Assembly: GCF_010093595.1 (NCBI RefSeq)
Contig: NW_022985444.1
Span: 112,721-176,720 of the forward strand
Source: Mytilinidion resinicola
Lineage: Eukaryota > Ascomycota > Dothideomycetes > Mytilinidiales > Mytilinidiaceae
Length of the DNA stretch: 64,000 bases
Reading direction: 5' to 3'
A program made the translations under genes and the position numbers. Positions within the stretch are counted from its first letter, which is position 1, and the number at the start of each line of letters is the position of its first letter. Positions 1 to 10,754 of the stretch are shown here, piece after piece. Under the pieces are notes generated by a model that saw nothing but the letters and a program-made list of their open reading frames with translations, did no database searches and was not told the DNA's origin.

Positions 1-747
1 AATCACCATCCATGTTGCACCGGAGACAATCTGGCCACGTTCACGACTTCGAAGGAGTACATCTGCCGCATCTCCAAATTCTTCGTCAATGCGCTTAAGG
101 GAAGCTTCCGAGAAGTTGAAGATCGAGTCGTGCGTCTGCACCATGACGACCCAGCTGCGTTTCGGCTGTGGGTCTTCTACGAGAGAAACGAGGTCAATAC
201 CAAGGGAGAGGTTTTGGAGGCGGAAGTCCCATGTGCAGTTCAAGGAAAACCCGAAGACAACGCAGAGCTGTGCTCCTATATGTGGGATCTCTCTAAGGCG
301 TGGATCTTCGGGGAAAAGTACCAGAACTCAGGTTTCCAGGACTGAATGATGAATGTTCTCCGCGGGCTCAAAGAGGACTGGGAAATTGGCTATCATGTCC
401 CAGTTTCACTTATGGTTCATATCTGCGAGAACACCCACAAGAAATCGCCACTCCAATTCTATGTCATCGAGAACATATGCAAGCAGCTCGACAACAAGAA
501 ATACATCTGGAAAGATATCAGTTGCTTGTATGCATACGATGGGTTCGTTGAAGAGCTTTACCTTGCTCGCAAAACCCCGAACTTCACCTCGAACGAACAC
601 AAGTGCGGCGAGCTTACTTACGTTGGCCCCCGGGATGATGAAGACTACGAGTACGAGAACGGTGGATGGGGCCCATCCAGCTCCGATAGGCCTGATTACA
701 AGAATGAAAAGAATTGGCGATGCAATTGCAATCATCAGGTAGTCTAG
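1..747 (+). pseudogene. BTB/POZ-domain protein, 5'-truncated by the window edge and interrupted by a TGA
   Basis: Frame 1 is open from base 1 and reads as a fungal BTB/POZ protein. It has a 'TFTTSKEYICRISKFF' segment, then DDPAAFRLWV, then 'KAWIFGEKYQNSGFQD', which is the usual fungal BTB order (hydrophobic core, then the A.xFGdKyq..xFq signature). A TGA at 343-345 interrupts the frame. The next codons (MMNVLRGLKEDW...) continue the same homologous helix in the same frame up to a stop at 745-747, ending in an acidic, Tyr/Asp-rich tail. No plausible intron removes the TGA without deleting conserved sequence. A CGA to TGA change would explain it. The start lies outside the window. Fungal BTB proteins are usually adaptors of unknown partner. 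Alternatives are a recent allele-specific nonsense mutation or a sequencing error. Confidence 0.6.
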
Positions 748-1689
748 CAAATGGTATCCGATCTATTCATTGTGAAGGAAAACGAGGCTTAGTTCGCGCA
801 ATCTGGTAGATGGGGCCGAGACGACCTTGATATTGATGGATGGGGAATTGCAGAACCGGCTGGCGGATAGTGGGAAGCAAGAATGAGCAGAGCGAAGGCG
901 ACTACAACGCCGGCGACAAGTAGAACTCGAGATCGGGGCTACATCACTGAGATCTGAACTTGTTGAAGGCAATTTTCCTATACATAAATTAGCAGAACAC
1001 AAATTCTTAAATTTCAGACAAAATAACCAAACTGCCCCAAATACGCGATCTTACTTCGTGACTCACCTCGCAGATTAATCTTCCCCGCTGCTAACCTTTC
1101 TCCTCCACATGTCCAACGCACATTTCCCTCAGAAACGTGCCCAAAGCACCGCCCCGGAGAGGCCATTTTGCGAGAACGTGCGTAGGCCTGAAACGCGATT
1201 CCATAGCGCACCAGCCTGAACATCAGACCCATTTTCGATTGAGGGGGTCTATACTCTTGTTGTGAGCCATCCCTGGAGGCGGTGCAGGGTAAATAGAAGC
1301 GGTAATGGCTCGAAGCTGCATCATACAATGGAAATCTGGGAGCGCAGAATAGAGCCGGGGCCCCAACGTCCGCAATTCGCACTACTCCATTCCTGAGCCA
1401 TTCCTAACATTGGCATCCAGCTGGCAAGAACCGCAATGGAGTTTCAATCTCCACATGGAGACTCATGGCTGAGGAATGAGCCAAATCGTAAACGAAGCGT
1501 GGATAGCATCGTGAACGGTACGCCAGAACAGCCACAGCCATGGCTGACAGATCTGTGGTATAAAGCACCCATCATGGGCCCTCTTCGTGAGCTCTTCACA
1601 ACCACACCTTACTCTCGAACCAGCAAATTCAGAAGCACATTGCAAATAACTCTGAGATCAGACAATCCCCCATCGGCCTCTCAATAGCC
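748..1689. other. Gene-poor stretch
   Basis: Only short, overlapping, non-homologous ORFs on both strands. I recognise no domain, repeat or RNA gene. Confidence 0.5.
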
Positions 1690-2402
1690 ATGTCAAGCTC
1701 AGACATCCCGATCGCTGACTCCACACTCCCGTGGGTTTCCTACAAGGGCGAACGACCCAAAGTCTTGGTGTCAGTATCTCCTCTATTCAACATGCTAGGG
1801 ATCACAACTCACCTTATTGCAAGACCCGTCGGACCAGGCCCGATGCGCACTGTCAAAGCCGGGACTGGCGCAGAACAAATCACCTTCGAAGTCTCCTTAG
1901 AATTCTGCAGAAGCGAGGAAAATAGGAACCTGTTATTCCTAGAAGCCGACCCAGGCGAGAAAAGCTTCCTGGCGTTTGAAGATAGGCATCCAGATTGCAT
2001 ACAGGACGTCCTGGAATTCTACTCCGCAGACAAGGGGCAACCAAATTTGCTGCCCACGCTTACCACAATGAAAGCCGCATGGTTGAACTTGTAGAGCAGC
2101 TAGAGAGAGACGAGGAGTTCTCTTTCAAGTTTATGAATTGTCATAAGCTCCTTCCTAAACGTTGCAGGGGTATAACGAAGTTCTGCAAATATGTTACGGA
2201 CTTGAACAAAGAGTTGCAAGTGTACGGCTTCATGGACGCGATATGCTTTGCGCGAGAGAAAGGAGAAGACCCAACCAAGGATGCAAGCTGCAGAGAGGAG
2301 ATGCAAAAGCTTAAGATGCTTATGCAGAAGCCGGGATTCGAAAACGCAATCAAAGAAATCAGCAGGCCGGTTGAGAAGAAAAAGACTGCTACCTCTTCCT
2401 AG
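1690..2402 (+). CDS. Hypothetical protein, split between two reading frames
   Basis: An ATG at 1690 opens frame 1 to 2094 (134 codons). A second open stretch in another frame (about 1995-2402) continues as a charged, Lys/Glu-rich helical sequence with 'MVELVEQLERDEEFSFKF'. The first part has 'FLAFEDRHPDCIQDVLEFY' and the second a 'KFAAHAYHNESRMVEL' run. Together they faintly resemble the spacing of a BTB core followed by its C-terminal helices, and a BTB gene lies just upstream. I see no convincing GT-AG intron at the junction near 2040-2095, so this may be a frameshifted relic. Function is not recognised. The frame switch and the absence of a clear domain make the gene status uncertain. Confidence 0.3.
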
Positions 2403-3297
2403 AAAAGCATGTGGTTTCAAGTCAGTCGAGTTAAGTCTTTCTCGAAACCCAACCCGCTTCGCGGCCATTTCGGTCTCTTGCAGAATGGGTACTCACTGTT
2501 TGCTATTGCACTCTTTCCTTCTCTCCTTTTCTCCCTTTCTGTATGTTCTGTAGAGTATTTCTCAGACTTGCTTCATTTCCTGCCATGCGGTTTTAGTTTT
2601 TGGTCCTAGCTTAAGCAGAGGACGGTTAACTTTCGAGTCGATCTGGGTTTTGAAATTCCAGTGTTCCTGTATCATATAGATCATCATTCTCATCATATAG
2701 CCTTGTTATAAGCGTGCATACTCGTTTGCCACACAATCTGTATTGGTTCGTGACATTGCCTTCCGTTCAGGTCTTTTCTCATGGATCACCTCAGGCGGTA
2801 CCGTCGACACAGAAAACTCTCCCAAGACGCGCCTCTTGATCTATATTCTCAAGCACTTGGTATTCTGCGGCGTTTTAGGATAGTCTCTTAGAGGACCTCA
2901 CGCAGTAGCGTCGCATGGAAAATGACTAGGGAAGCGGGACGCCCCGATCTGAAAGGCTCAATTGATGACATTGCCCCCTCGTTCAGACTGGGCCGTATGA
3001 GGCATCCCACACAGCGACGTGCAGGGTTGACATGGCGCACTACTTTCGAGAAAGCGTCATTGACTCCAGGAGCTCATGACAGAAATGCGACGAAGAAACG
3101 TATTTTTTGGAGACTGATGAGTGTGTAAGTCGTCCCTCATTGCTTGCGGTGCCCCAACGAGTTCACGGACCGCGCAAGATAATACCCTCTGAACTTTTGA
3201 ACGGGTGTTGAGATACCACATGCAGTGATAAAATAGTGTAGACACTTGTGAGCGAGTCACCTGTTTCATGAAAATCAACATCGACTCAAAAGACATA
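2403..3297. other. Intergenic stretch
   Basis: No supported gene. The right end is the TA target site of the MITE that starts at 3298. Confidence 0.5.
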
Positions 3298-3822
3298 CTC
3301 GGCCCCTCACTGGTTCTTCGAAATTCGCTTCGCGAATGCCCGCCCGTAGGGCGGGCCAACACGCTCAACACAAATACTAGCTCAACACCAATACCTAAAA
3401 TCACCAGAATCGACCCCTTACACAACCACAACGCCTTTATAGTATTAGCTAGAAATCTAATAGAGCGTATAGTGGTGCTAAAGGAACATTATTCTAGCAT
3501 ATAAACTTTAAACCTATGCTGGTTCTTGTGTTACTTAAATTGTAAACTATAAATAGTACCACATCTTTCTAACGCAAGAACTAGAATATGAATTAAGTAG
3601 CGCTCTTATAGGCTTATCTATAGAGGTCTACTATATGCTCTATTAATAATTCAGCTTATTATATTTAGTGGCTGTGGTTGTATATAAATGCGGATTTGGC
3701 TGATTTTGGTGGGGTCTTCGGTCTGCGTTGAGCTAGGAGGTAGTATTTGTGTTGAGCGTGTTGGCCCGCCCTACGGGCGGGCATTCGCGAAGCGAATTTC
3801 GAAGAACCGGTGAGGGGCCGAG
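3298..3822. mobile_element. 525-bp MITE with ~80-bp terminal inverted repeats and TA target duplication
   Basis: The left end (from 3298, starting CTCGGCCCCTCAC) is repeated in inverted orientation at the right end (to 3822, ending GTGAGGGGCCGAG). The match runs roughly 80 bp through a GCCCGCCCGTAGGGCGGGC hairpin and CAACACGCTCAACACAAATACTA, with only a few mismatches (for example CTGGTT versus CCGGTT). TA dinucleotides flank both ends (3296-3297 and 3823-3824), as expected for the Tc1/mariner-pogo superfamily. The interior is AT-rich with no ORF, so the element is non-autonomous. Each terminal repeat itself contains two palindromes (ATTCGCTTCGCGAAT and GCCCGCCCGTAGGGCGGGC), so single-stranded ends could fold locally. 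Confidence 0.85.
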
Positions 3823-4501
3823 TACGAGAGAGATACAATAGAAAGGAGATCTAAGTACGGCCTCGTAGCATATGTGTGCTCTCGCCTGCCACCGCCGGAT
3901 GCGCCCCAGCGAGTCTTTAAATTGTTCAAATCGATCTTGGTTTGGCCATTTGAAGGCATGTTGAGTGACCCCAAGCGGTGGTATAACGGTTAGATACTTA
4001 GGAGCAGCACATTTTAGAAGATTGAAAGTAGACTTGAGAGATTCAAGACGGACGCACTGGCGAATTCACCTTGTGATAGGTGTGCACACTAAATGCCCCC
4101 GCTGCATGTACCCCAGCGAGGTTTCTGATCATCCCGAGTGATCTCGCCCAGCTTTGTCAAAGTATGCCGAAGTATCACATGTGCTGGCAAAGAGGTGTAC
4201 GGACTTACCGTTATTACTGCTTTTATTTTTTGAAGAAAGCCAACATTGACTCAAAAGGTCCAGAACAAATATACTGAGATACACTTATAAACTCGTCTTA
4301 TGACAATCGTGTAAATTCATTGGATCCCACTGGAGGTAGCGGACGAGTTCACAGACATGGAAATTCACTCACATTCAAAAAAATTCAAAAAGTATCCAGA
4401 GACTCTAAAGAGTGGTAAGAGAGAGATTCATTACCTATTTTTGCACCTTTTCGTACCTGTCTGTGCACTTGTTCGAGCATGAGCAAATGCAGAACCTACC
4501 A
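3823..4501. other. Intergenic stretch
   Basis: No supported gene. It lies downstream (3') of the minus-strand gene at 4502-6808. Confidence 0.5.
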
Positions 4502-6808
4502 CTAGTCCTCAAGCTTCACCCCTCCGTCCGCCAGATCATCAGACCACTTCATTTGCCACGTGCCGTCCGCCTTGAAGGGATGCCTCTTTATGAAAGTCGA
4601 AACGTCCATTTGGTAGCGAAGTTCGTCCAAATAGCCCGCCACTTCGCGCAAAACATCTGACTTCATCTGGGCCTTAGTCGCCGCAAATTCCGGTATTTCG
4701 ACCAAATTGTAGGGCTCCGCGGCTGCTTTGAGAACCGTATCATCGAGCAGAATCGTGGAAGCCTGACTGTACATGCACCCGCCGAGCTCCTCGCTGTTCC
4801 AGATGCGCGTCAACTGCTTGTAGACCTGGACGTTCTGGGTGTATTCTTCCTTAGAAAGACCAAAGTTATTGCGGTTCCACGTTGCACGGAGCCGCGGGGT
4901 GTAATTTTCGCCAAGCACCTTTTTGACCATGAGGTCGACATTGACAGGCTGCGCACTTGACCAGACCATTACGTCAAAATTCGCAAAAATGAACTCAAGG
5001 AATGGAGCCAGATAAGGACGTGGTATGATCTTGCCCAAATTGCGGCGGTCTGGACGGTGAACCAATGTCCCGTTGAGATCGAGGATCAGAAGGTGCTGCG
5101 GCCATATAGGTGCAAACCTGCGATGCGGTTCCAGCGCAGCTTGTTCGAGGTACTTTTTTGTTGGCTCGGGAGCTGGGCCTGTATATACCTTCGAATCACG
5201 GTTGAACGGCGACTTGGTAGGTGAGCGTGACCTCCCCTTATGCATTCCTCTGGATGGACTAGATGGGGGAGACGAGAACTCTGGATTCAGGAGCAATGAG
5301 GCAAACCCACCGTGGTGTTCATTGATTGGATTCCACCCTGATGGATGCTTGGCAACGTTTGAGGAGCCTTGAGGGATGTTCAAGGCAGAGATTTGTCCAA
5401 GGGCGGCGCGCTCATCTGTGGGGAGAGCGACGCCACCACCAGGCAAAGCAGCATCGTCAGTAAGCGGGTAGGTGCGAGCTTGATACTCAAGATGATTGTG
5501 CTGGGCGTAGGGACCCTGCACGTCGTACCCTGGCTGCGGTCCTCGCACATACTGGCCATGGACTGGGGGCCACTGAGTGTACTGGTCCTGTCCATTGTAG
5601 CCAGGCCATTGATTCTGAGACTGCTGCTGTTGGTCGTGCGCGTTACCATAGCCTTGTGACTGGCCCCAGAGGTGTGGTCGATATTCTTGCGCATTCGCAG
5701 GGCCCTGCCATTGACCTTGGACCTGTTGTTGATTTGCTTGCGGGTTATCAAAGCCCTGCCACTCACCTTGAGCATAACCTTGCTGCTGTCCATACGCACC
5801 GCCATATACTGGCCATTGAGGCTGTGATTGCTGTATTTGGGCTCGATTATGGAGACTGTGAGAATCTTGGGTGCGTTGGTTGTTGTGTTGACGCCAGGGA
5901 GGTGGGTTCTGTTGCTGCCAGGGAGGTGGGTTCTGCTGCTGCCAAGGAGGTGGGTTCTGTTGCTGCCAAGGAGGTGGGTTCTGTTGCTGCCATGGAGGTG
6001 GGTTCTGTGGCTGCTGCGCAGGCTGGGCCTGTTGCTGGTCTTGGACAGGCTGGGGCCGAGCTACCTCTTCAGTCTGACTGGGTCGTTCCTGAGTCGATTG
6101 AGAAAAGTTGGCTTGCAACACAGCCCGCACTGATGTACCTTGCGACATAGCCTGCACTGCTGTTTCGGCATCCCAATGATCGGCGTAATCAGCCTCCGTA
6201 AACATCACAGGATCTGGGCTTTTCTTCTTGCCCCGACCCCGACCTCGACTAGTAGTACCTCTTCCAGAGCCGTTACCCGGACGATAGCTGTGATAATGAG
6301 GGCGATAGATGTCATAATGGGGCCGATTGTTGTGAGGGCCGTAGCCGTCGTGTTGTGCACGTCTACCCGCCTTCTTCATCCCACGACCTTGAATGCGAGA
6401 ACGCGTTAGCTTTAAGTGTGGGAACGTGCGGTCGAACCAAGGAGCAGTTGGAGGGTTGAACCTGCCTTCGCCACTGGCAGTATCTGATTGACTCGACGTG
6501 TGTCCAGCGGTTGCGACGCGTTGACCGTAATGCGAACTAAGAGAGACCCCCTGGAGATGTGGAGCTAGCAAGTCCATTTCTGTTGTGATGTCGCCTAGAC
6601 ATTTGTGCTCGAGTTTGTGCTCGAGAGAGACTTCTTGGAGACGCGGAGCCAGCAGGTCCATCTCTCTTGCAATGACGTCTGGATCTTTGCGCTGGCCGTC
6701 ATCGCGAGAATTCTTCAGTCCGTCCGTCCCGTCCATCTTTGCAGCATCAGCGTCTGGGTTGCTGTTTGCAGACCGAGTGTGCCGTAGAGAAGTTTGGTCT
6801 GGCGGCAT
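4502..6808 (-). CDS. FCP1/NIF-homology (HAD-type phosphatase domain) protein with long Gln/Pro-rich N-terminus
   Basis: Single-exon gene, about 768 aa from the ATG at 6808 (MPPDQTSL...); a later ATG at 6736 (MDGTDGL) is an alternative. The open frame extends further upstream to 7075 but lacks a better ATG context. The N-terminal two thirds are low-complexity: RG-rich (GRGTTSRGRGRGKKK), then five NPPPWQQQ repeats, then long Gln/Asn/Tyr/Gly-rich sequence of prion-like composition. The C-terminal ~200 residues form an FCP1-homology (NLI-interacting factor-like) HAD domain: LLILDLNGTLVHR, RPYLAPFLEFIF, DVMVWSSA, and ILLDDT near the end. The catalytic DxDx(T/V) motif reads DLNGT, with the second Asp replaced by Asn. 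Family members dephosphorylate phosphoserine, for example on the RNA polymerase II tail, or act as scaffolds. The Asn and the disordered, RG-rich N-terminus hint at RNA-related regulation rather than a standard phosphatase. The family is clear; the role is inferred. Confidence 0.8.
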   Translation of the reverse strand: MPPDQTSLRHTRSANSNPDADAAKMDGTDGLKNSRDDGQRKDPDVIAREMDLLAPRLQEVSLEHKLEHKCLGDITTEMDLLAPHLQGVSLSSHYGQRVATAGHTSSQSDTASGEGRFNPPTAPWFDRTFPHLKLTRSRIQGRGMKKAGRRAQHDGYGPHNNRPHYDIYRPHYHSYRPGNGSGRGTTSRGRGRGKKKSPDPVMFTEADYADHWDAETAVQAMSQGTSVRAVLQANFSQSTQERPSQTEEVARPQPVQDQQQAQPAQQPQNPPPWQQQNPPPWQQQNPPPWQQQNPPPWQQQNPPPWRQHNNQRTQDSHSLHNRAQIQQSQPQWPVYGGAYGQQQGYAQGEWQGFDNPQANQQQVQGQWQGPANAQEYRPHLWGQSQGYGNAHDQQQQSQNQWPGYNGQDQYTQWPPVHGQYVRGPQPGYDVQGPYAQHNHLEYQARTYPLTDDAALPGGGVALPTDERAALGQISALNIPQGSSNVAKHPSGWNPINEHHGGFASLLLNPEFSSPPSSPSRGMHKGRSRSPTKSPFNRDSKVYTGPAPEPTKKYLEQAALEPHRRFAPIWPQHLLILDLNGTLVHRPDRRNLGKIIPRPYLAPFLEFIFANFDVMVWSSAQPVNVDLMVKKVLGENYTPRLRATWNRNNFGLSKEEYTQNVQVYKQLTRIWNSEELGGCMYSQASTILLDDTVLKAAAEPYNLVEIPEFAATKAQMKSDVLREVAGYLDELRYQMDVSTFIKRHPFKADGTWQMKWSDDLADGGVKLED
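5893..6012 (-). repeat. In-frame 24-bp tandem repeat (5 copies) encoding NPPPWQQQ
   Basis: Five near-identical 24-bp units inside the phosphatase-like gene encode NPPPWQQQ / NPPPWRQH on the minus strand. The length is a multiple of three, so copy-number change would alter the linker without breaking the frame. Confidence 0.9.
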
Positions 6809-7303
6809 GAGGAGGGAGGGAAAGGAGTGAAGGTGGTGGTGCGGATGACAAGTGAGAGCTGCACTGGGCTGCTGGGCGTAACTCAGGGCCCCCCTCCAAG
6901 CGCGCCGGGCGGTCATGAACCTCCGCGTGTTGCTGTGTTGGGTGCGTGCTGAGTGTTGTGTTGCCCAGACAGTCAACAAGTTGAAGTTCCGCGGTTTGGC
7001 CGGAGGACGTGTTGTTCCGCGATGACGTTGACGCCCAATCACGTCCTCGTTACAAAGCAGTGCCGCTAGCGCCAAGTGGGCTTAGCAGCTTTTCCGCGCC
7101 CTACTCATCAACGTTGAAATCTCCTGCATGCTAAAAAGCTCCGTCGACAATCCCCGGCCCCCATCCGAGAGGGATGCGTGAAGAGATTCGCTTCGACAGC
7201 TTCGTTATGATAAGCAACTGCGGGGCACGCGTTGTACAGCAACCCCCGCTAGCAGAAAGGGGTTACCCTACACCAACGCCCTGTTCATCAAAGCTTGAGT
7301 CCT

Positions 7304-7366
7304 GCGTATCCAGCGTATCCAGCGTATCCAGCGTATCCAGCGTATCCAGCGTATCCAGCGTATTCG
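7304..7366. repeat. 9-bp minisatellite, GCGTATCCA x 7
   Basis: Seven head-to-tail copies of GCGTATCCA, the last one degenerate (GCGTATTCG). It lies in non-coding DNA between the divergent phosphatase-like gene and the GFA gene (gap 6809-7792). Nothing else is recognised in that gap. Confidence 0.9.
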
Positions 7367-7792
7367 CAGTGTCAACGAGAGGATTCCCGGCCCGCACCCC
7401 AGCAATTTGGGGAGAACTATAGTTAGTAATGTTGTTTGTGATTACGAAATGAGGGGGACATGGTGTACAGCCACGAGTTTCCCTTCCCGACGTCATCGAA
7501 GAGCGTGCAGTAGCAAAACAGCAACCCCAGCGGTACCATGGTAGCATCCTGATAGTGCAGATCGATGTCCTGCTTTGAAATCTTCTACTCAAACCGCAGA
7601 ACTATATGAGGCCGTCTACATCGTAGGTCAATTGAATATCAACCTCAGCTGCATCAAGTCTTCTTCCACATCCCCATCCAACCCAATATCTCTGCGCCTT
7701 CCACCTCCTCATTGCTGGACCCATCCAAACCCCACCAGCAGTCTCACAATAAAACCTGACCTACACCACCTCGACAGCTAGGATCTTCAGAA

Positions 7793-8367
7793 ATGGGTTA
7801 CGATCTCACCAAACAGAACTTCCCCCTGGCCAACCAGACCCACGACGGCTGGTCCACCGAGACAGAAGCAACAGCAACATGCTTCTGCGGTGCCGTACAA
7901 CTCGCCTTCGTAAGCTCTGCTCTCTCCCCAACTCCACCCATCTCCACTCATCTCCTCTCTAACACACTCTGCAGCCCACCCAAGGGGACGGCCTCGTAAC
8001 CACCTTTGTCTGCAACTGCAGCGACTGCCATAAGATTAGCTCTTCCATGTTTTGTTCCAACTTTATCGTCAAGGACTCACACCTCAAGCACCTGCGCGGC
8101 CAGGAGAACCTCACGGCCTTCGCCCAGAAGAAGACACCCGCGTCGCTGAAGCTGATGACGAACTACTTCTGCAAGACCTGTGGGACGCTTTTGTATCGGG
8201 TTGGCGAGTCGTGGCCTGAGCAAAGTATTTTGAGGATTGGCACGGTGGATGATTTCACGCTCATGGAGACGAAGTTGAAGCCGCAGGTGGAGTTTTTCAC
8301 TGAGGGGAGGGCCGGGTGGTTGTGTGCGGTTGATGGGGCGAAGCAATTGAAGGGGATGGGGAATTAG
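7793..8367 (+). CDS. GFA-family (CENP-V/GFA) zinc-binding protein
   Basis: Two exons, 7793-7909 and 7975-8367, joined across a 65-bp intron (GTAAGC...TGCAG), give 169 aa. The protein has the GFA/CENP-V zinc-binding pattern: CFCGAVQ, then CNCSDCHK with a following SSS, then the C-terminal CKTCG motif, and 'GTVDDFT' as in many family members. The family is named after bacterial glutathione-dependent formaldehyde-activating enzyme. Fungal members are soluble zinc proteins often annotated as glutathione-dependent aldehyde-activating proteins, with few tested functions. Without the intron the first exon would run into a stop, so the splice is required. The gene is intact, stands alone and is not obviously linked to the catabolic block. 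Confidence 0.9.
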
Positions 8368-8789
8368 AGACCTGGAATGGGACGAGTCTGGTGTTATAAG
8401 TATTGGGAGTCGTAGGCTCTGCAAGGCTGAGTGTGAAAATGCTTTGAATGCTCTTGTCTCAGATAAAGTCAATACACCCCGTGGAACTACTCAAAATGTC
8501 GCATTGCGTTTCGAAACTTTATCATTGCTGCTAAAAGTCGTTAATGCCTAATGGCTGTTTCGAGATTCCGGTGAGGTTGAGAGTGAGGCGCAGCAGTTGG
8601 AGGGCGGCGGCCTGGAGTCTTGGCCTTGTATCACCGCCAGCCAGCACATAGCCCGTTTCACGCCCGCTTCGCTTTCCCCAGACTTTACAATTCACATCTT
8701 CTCCACCTCTATTCTATCGCTCGTTACTCCGTAAAAGCCTTCTCCCAGTTAGAACACCGTACTCATTCTCATCATTATCGCCGTTCGTC

Positions 8790-10754
8790 ATGTCAACACT
8801 TGTCCGGGAACAAGCGTCAAAAGCTACCCTTCCCTCCCGCTCTAGAAGCACGTCGTCAGACAATGAGCAGCATGTTACCAAACTTCGAAGAGTCAACTCG
8901 GAGCAGCCGAGAGATCTTGTCTGCCAAAGGTGCTGGGACGAGATCTTCACATCCGACGACTTTGCCAAGGCATGTTGGAGCGGCAAAGGTAGCGACGGGG
9001 AAAGTTTCGAGTACGTATATTGCATCCTGCTCAGCGAACTCCAAGAATCTGAAGCAGTTTGCAATTGGTGCAGACTGATTCTTGCCCGTTTTCCTGCTTC
9101 GCTTGAAAAGTCAGAAGATGACGTTGAGCTATCAAGCCTATCACCGTTAAATGAGGTGCAAATTAGGTTCTTGAGGTTGAGGTCGGACACTGAAGACTCT
9201 GAAGACCCTGAAGACCCTGAAGACCCTGAAGACCCTGAAGACCCTGAAGATGAATCGCTTTCCTTCGCCTTGCTTGTGCATAAAGACTCTTGTTCTATGC
9301 ATGCTTGGGCTCATCCAGAGGACATTGCTTTCAATTTCGCTAGAGCCCGCCCGTATGAGCACGAGGTTAACACCGAGGAGATGGCGATGTCAACTATCCG
9401 AGGCTCGTTCTTACTAGAGGGAGAACAGGATGCTACGCAGCGCTTTCTTACTGCTGGGGCTAGAATCCGAGCGGTATCCCTACACATTTGGCCAATCTCG
9501 AGTCTCGACTGAACAGCATCAACGTGGATGAGTCGTCTCAGAGCGTCTAAGACGCAATCTTCTGCACCCAGCAATTAGGACTCAAGTACCTCTGGATCGA
9601 TGCGCTGTGCATTATTCAAGACTCCGAGGACGACAAAGCCCACGAGTTGGCCAACATGCGAAGAATATACCAGCAGGCTCATATCACCATTGTCGCCGCA
9701 AGCGCGAGTGGCGCTAAGGATGGTTTCCTGGAAGACCGATCCGCACCAGAATCTTTCTCCGTCCCTTTCCCATGCCCAAACCACCAGATGGGCACTATAT
9801 CTCTGGCTCTACATGGTAGATATCCCCTGAGCGAGCCCATACATGACCGAGGAAGGACTTTCCAAGTATGGATTTTATCACCTCGACGCCTTGTTTACGG
9901 AAGTCACGAGCTTGTATACGACTGCCGTACATCTGTGCTCGGTCGGAAAAATATGCAGCATCATGGTCGCAGAAACTTCCTGAATGAGTATCTCATTCCT
10001 CCGGAAGAAACTGTACCGCTTACTTCTGATCGCATTCAAGAAGTCTTGAATGATTGGTTCGAAGTCTTGGAGGGCTTTACTACACGACAAGTGACAAGTG
10101 TCTCATTCGGATGATAGATTGGTTGCTATTGCTGGCATTGCCGAAGTCTTCTCCAGCTGGCTTGGCGACACCTATGTGTGTGGTCTTTGGAATGTACAGC
10201 TCTTAAGGCAACTCTTTTGGTTTGTCCCCTCCCCGCAACATTTGCGGCCAGCCAAATACAGGGCACCTAGCTGGTCCTGGCCGGCAGTAGACGAGCCCGC
10301 ACAAACGTTTAGCCTCTCCACTACGTGGCGCGATGTTCTTGACTGCAACGTTACCCTAAAAAAAGCTTCTGTACGTTTTGGACCAGCTTCCAGCGGACGA
10401 CTTACACTTCGAGGTGGATTACGGGAAGCTTTATATAAGCATCCTAGATCGGATTCGGTGAGTGAGCTCGATGAAGATTTTGCAACATTCAAGACGAGGC
10501 CCAATTACTTCCATACTCATATCCAAAAAGACAGATCATGGTTTTGGCTCGATACTATTGACGAGATGGATAAAAACCCCGAATCTGTGTATTTTCTTGC
10601 CCTTGGGAAGTGCAATGAAGCTGCCGGTACCAGAGGCTTACTTCTGCCGCCACTTTCACTTGACAAGATGACCTTTCGCCGCATAGGTACTTTCACCGGT
10701 CGGGAACCATATGTTAGCACTGATTGGCCCCTATCGGAACTCACAATTCTATGA
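8790..10754 (+). pseudogene. HET-domain (heterokaryon incompatibility) protein, broken by frameshifts and stops
   Basis: An ATG at 8790 opens a frame to 9512 containing CxRCWDE and CNWC segments and an acidic EDP repeat. The HET signature YAALSYCWG then appears in a different frame (from 9434) and is cut by TAG at 9461-9463. The next HET block, DAIFCTQQLGLKYLWIDALC, follows a TAA at 9548-9550 and runs through IIQDSEDD and IYQQAHITIVAASASG to 10114. The C-terminal block, 'LVAIAGIAEVFSSWLGDTY' and YRAPSWSW, is in yet another frame (to 10754). So at least two frameshifts and two in-frame stops separate segments that are collinear with intact HET proteins. HET proteins trigger cell death after fusion of incompatible hyphae, and such genes often decay. 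Cryptic introns cannot explain stops inside conserved motifs. Confidence 0.85.
9191..9251 (+). repeat. 9-bp tandem repeat encoding (Glu-Asp-Pro)n
   Basis: About six copies of TGAAGACCC in the 5' part of the HET relic give an EDPEDPEDP run in the first frame. Confidence 0.9.

Noticed and set aside
3974..4040. tRNA-like stretch (AAGCGGTGGTATAACGGTTAGATAC)
   Set aside because: It looks like a D-arm/box A fragment, but no matching anticodon stem, box B or acceptor pairing follows.
5656..6150. Long plus-strand ORF opposite the FCP1-like gene
   Set aside because: Antisense shadow of the NPPPWQQQ repeat and Gln-rich coding sequence; repetitive translation with no homology.
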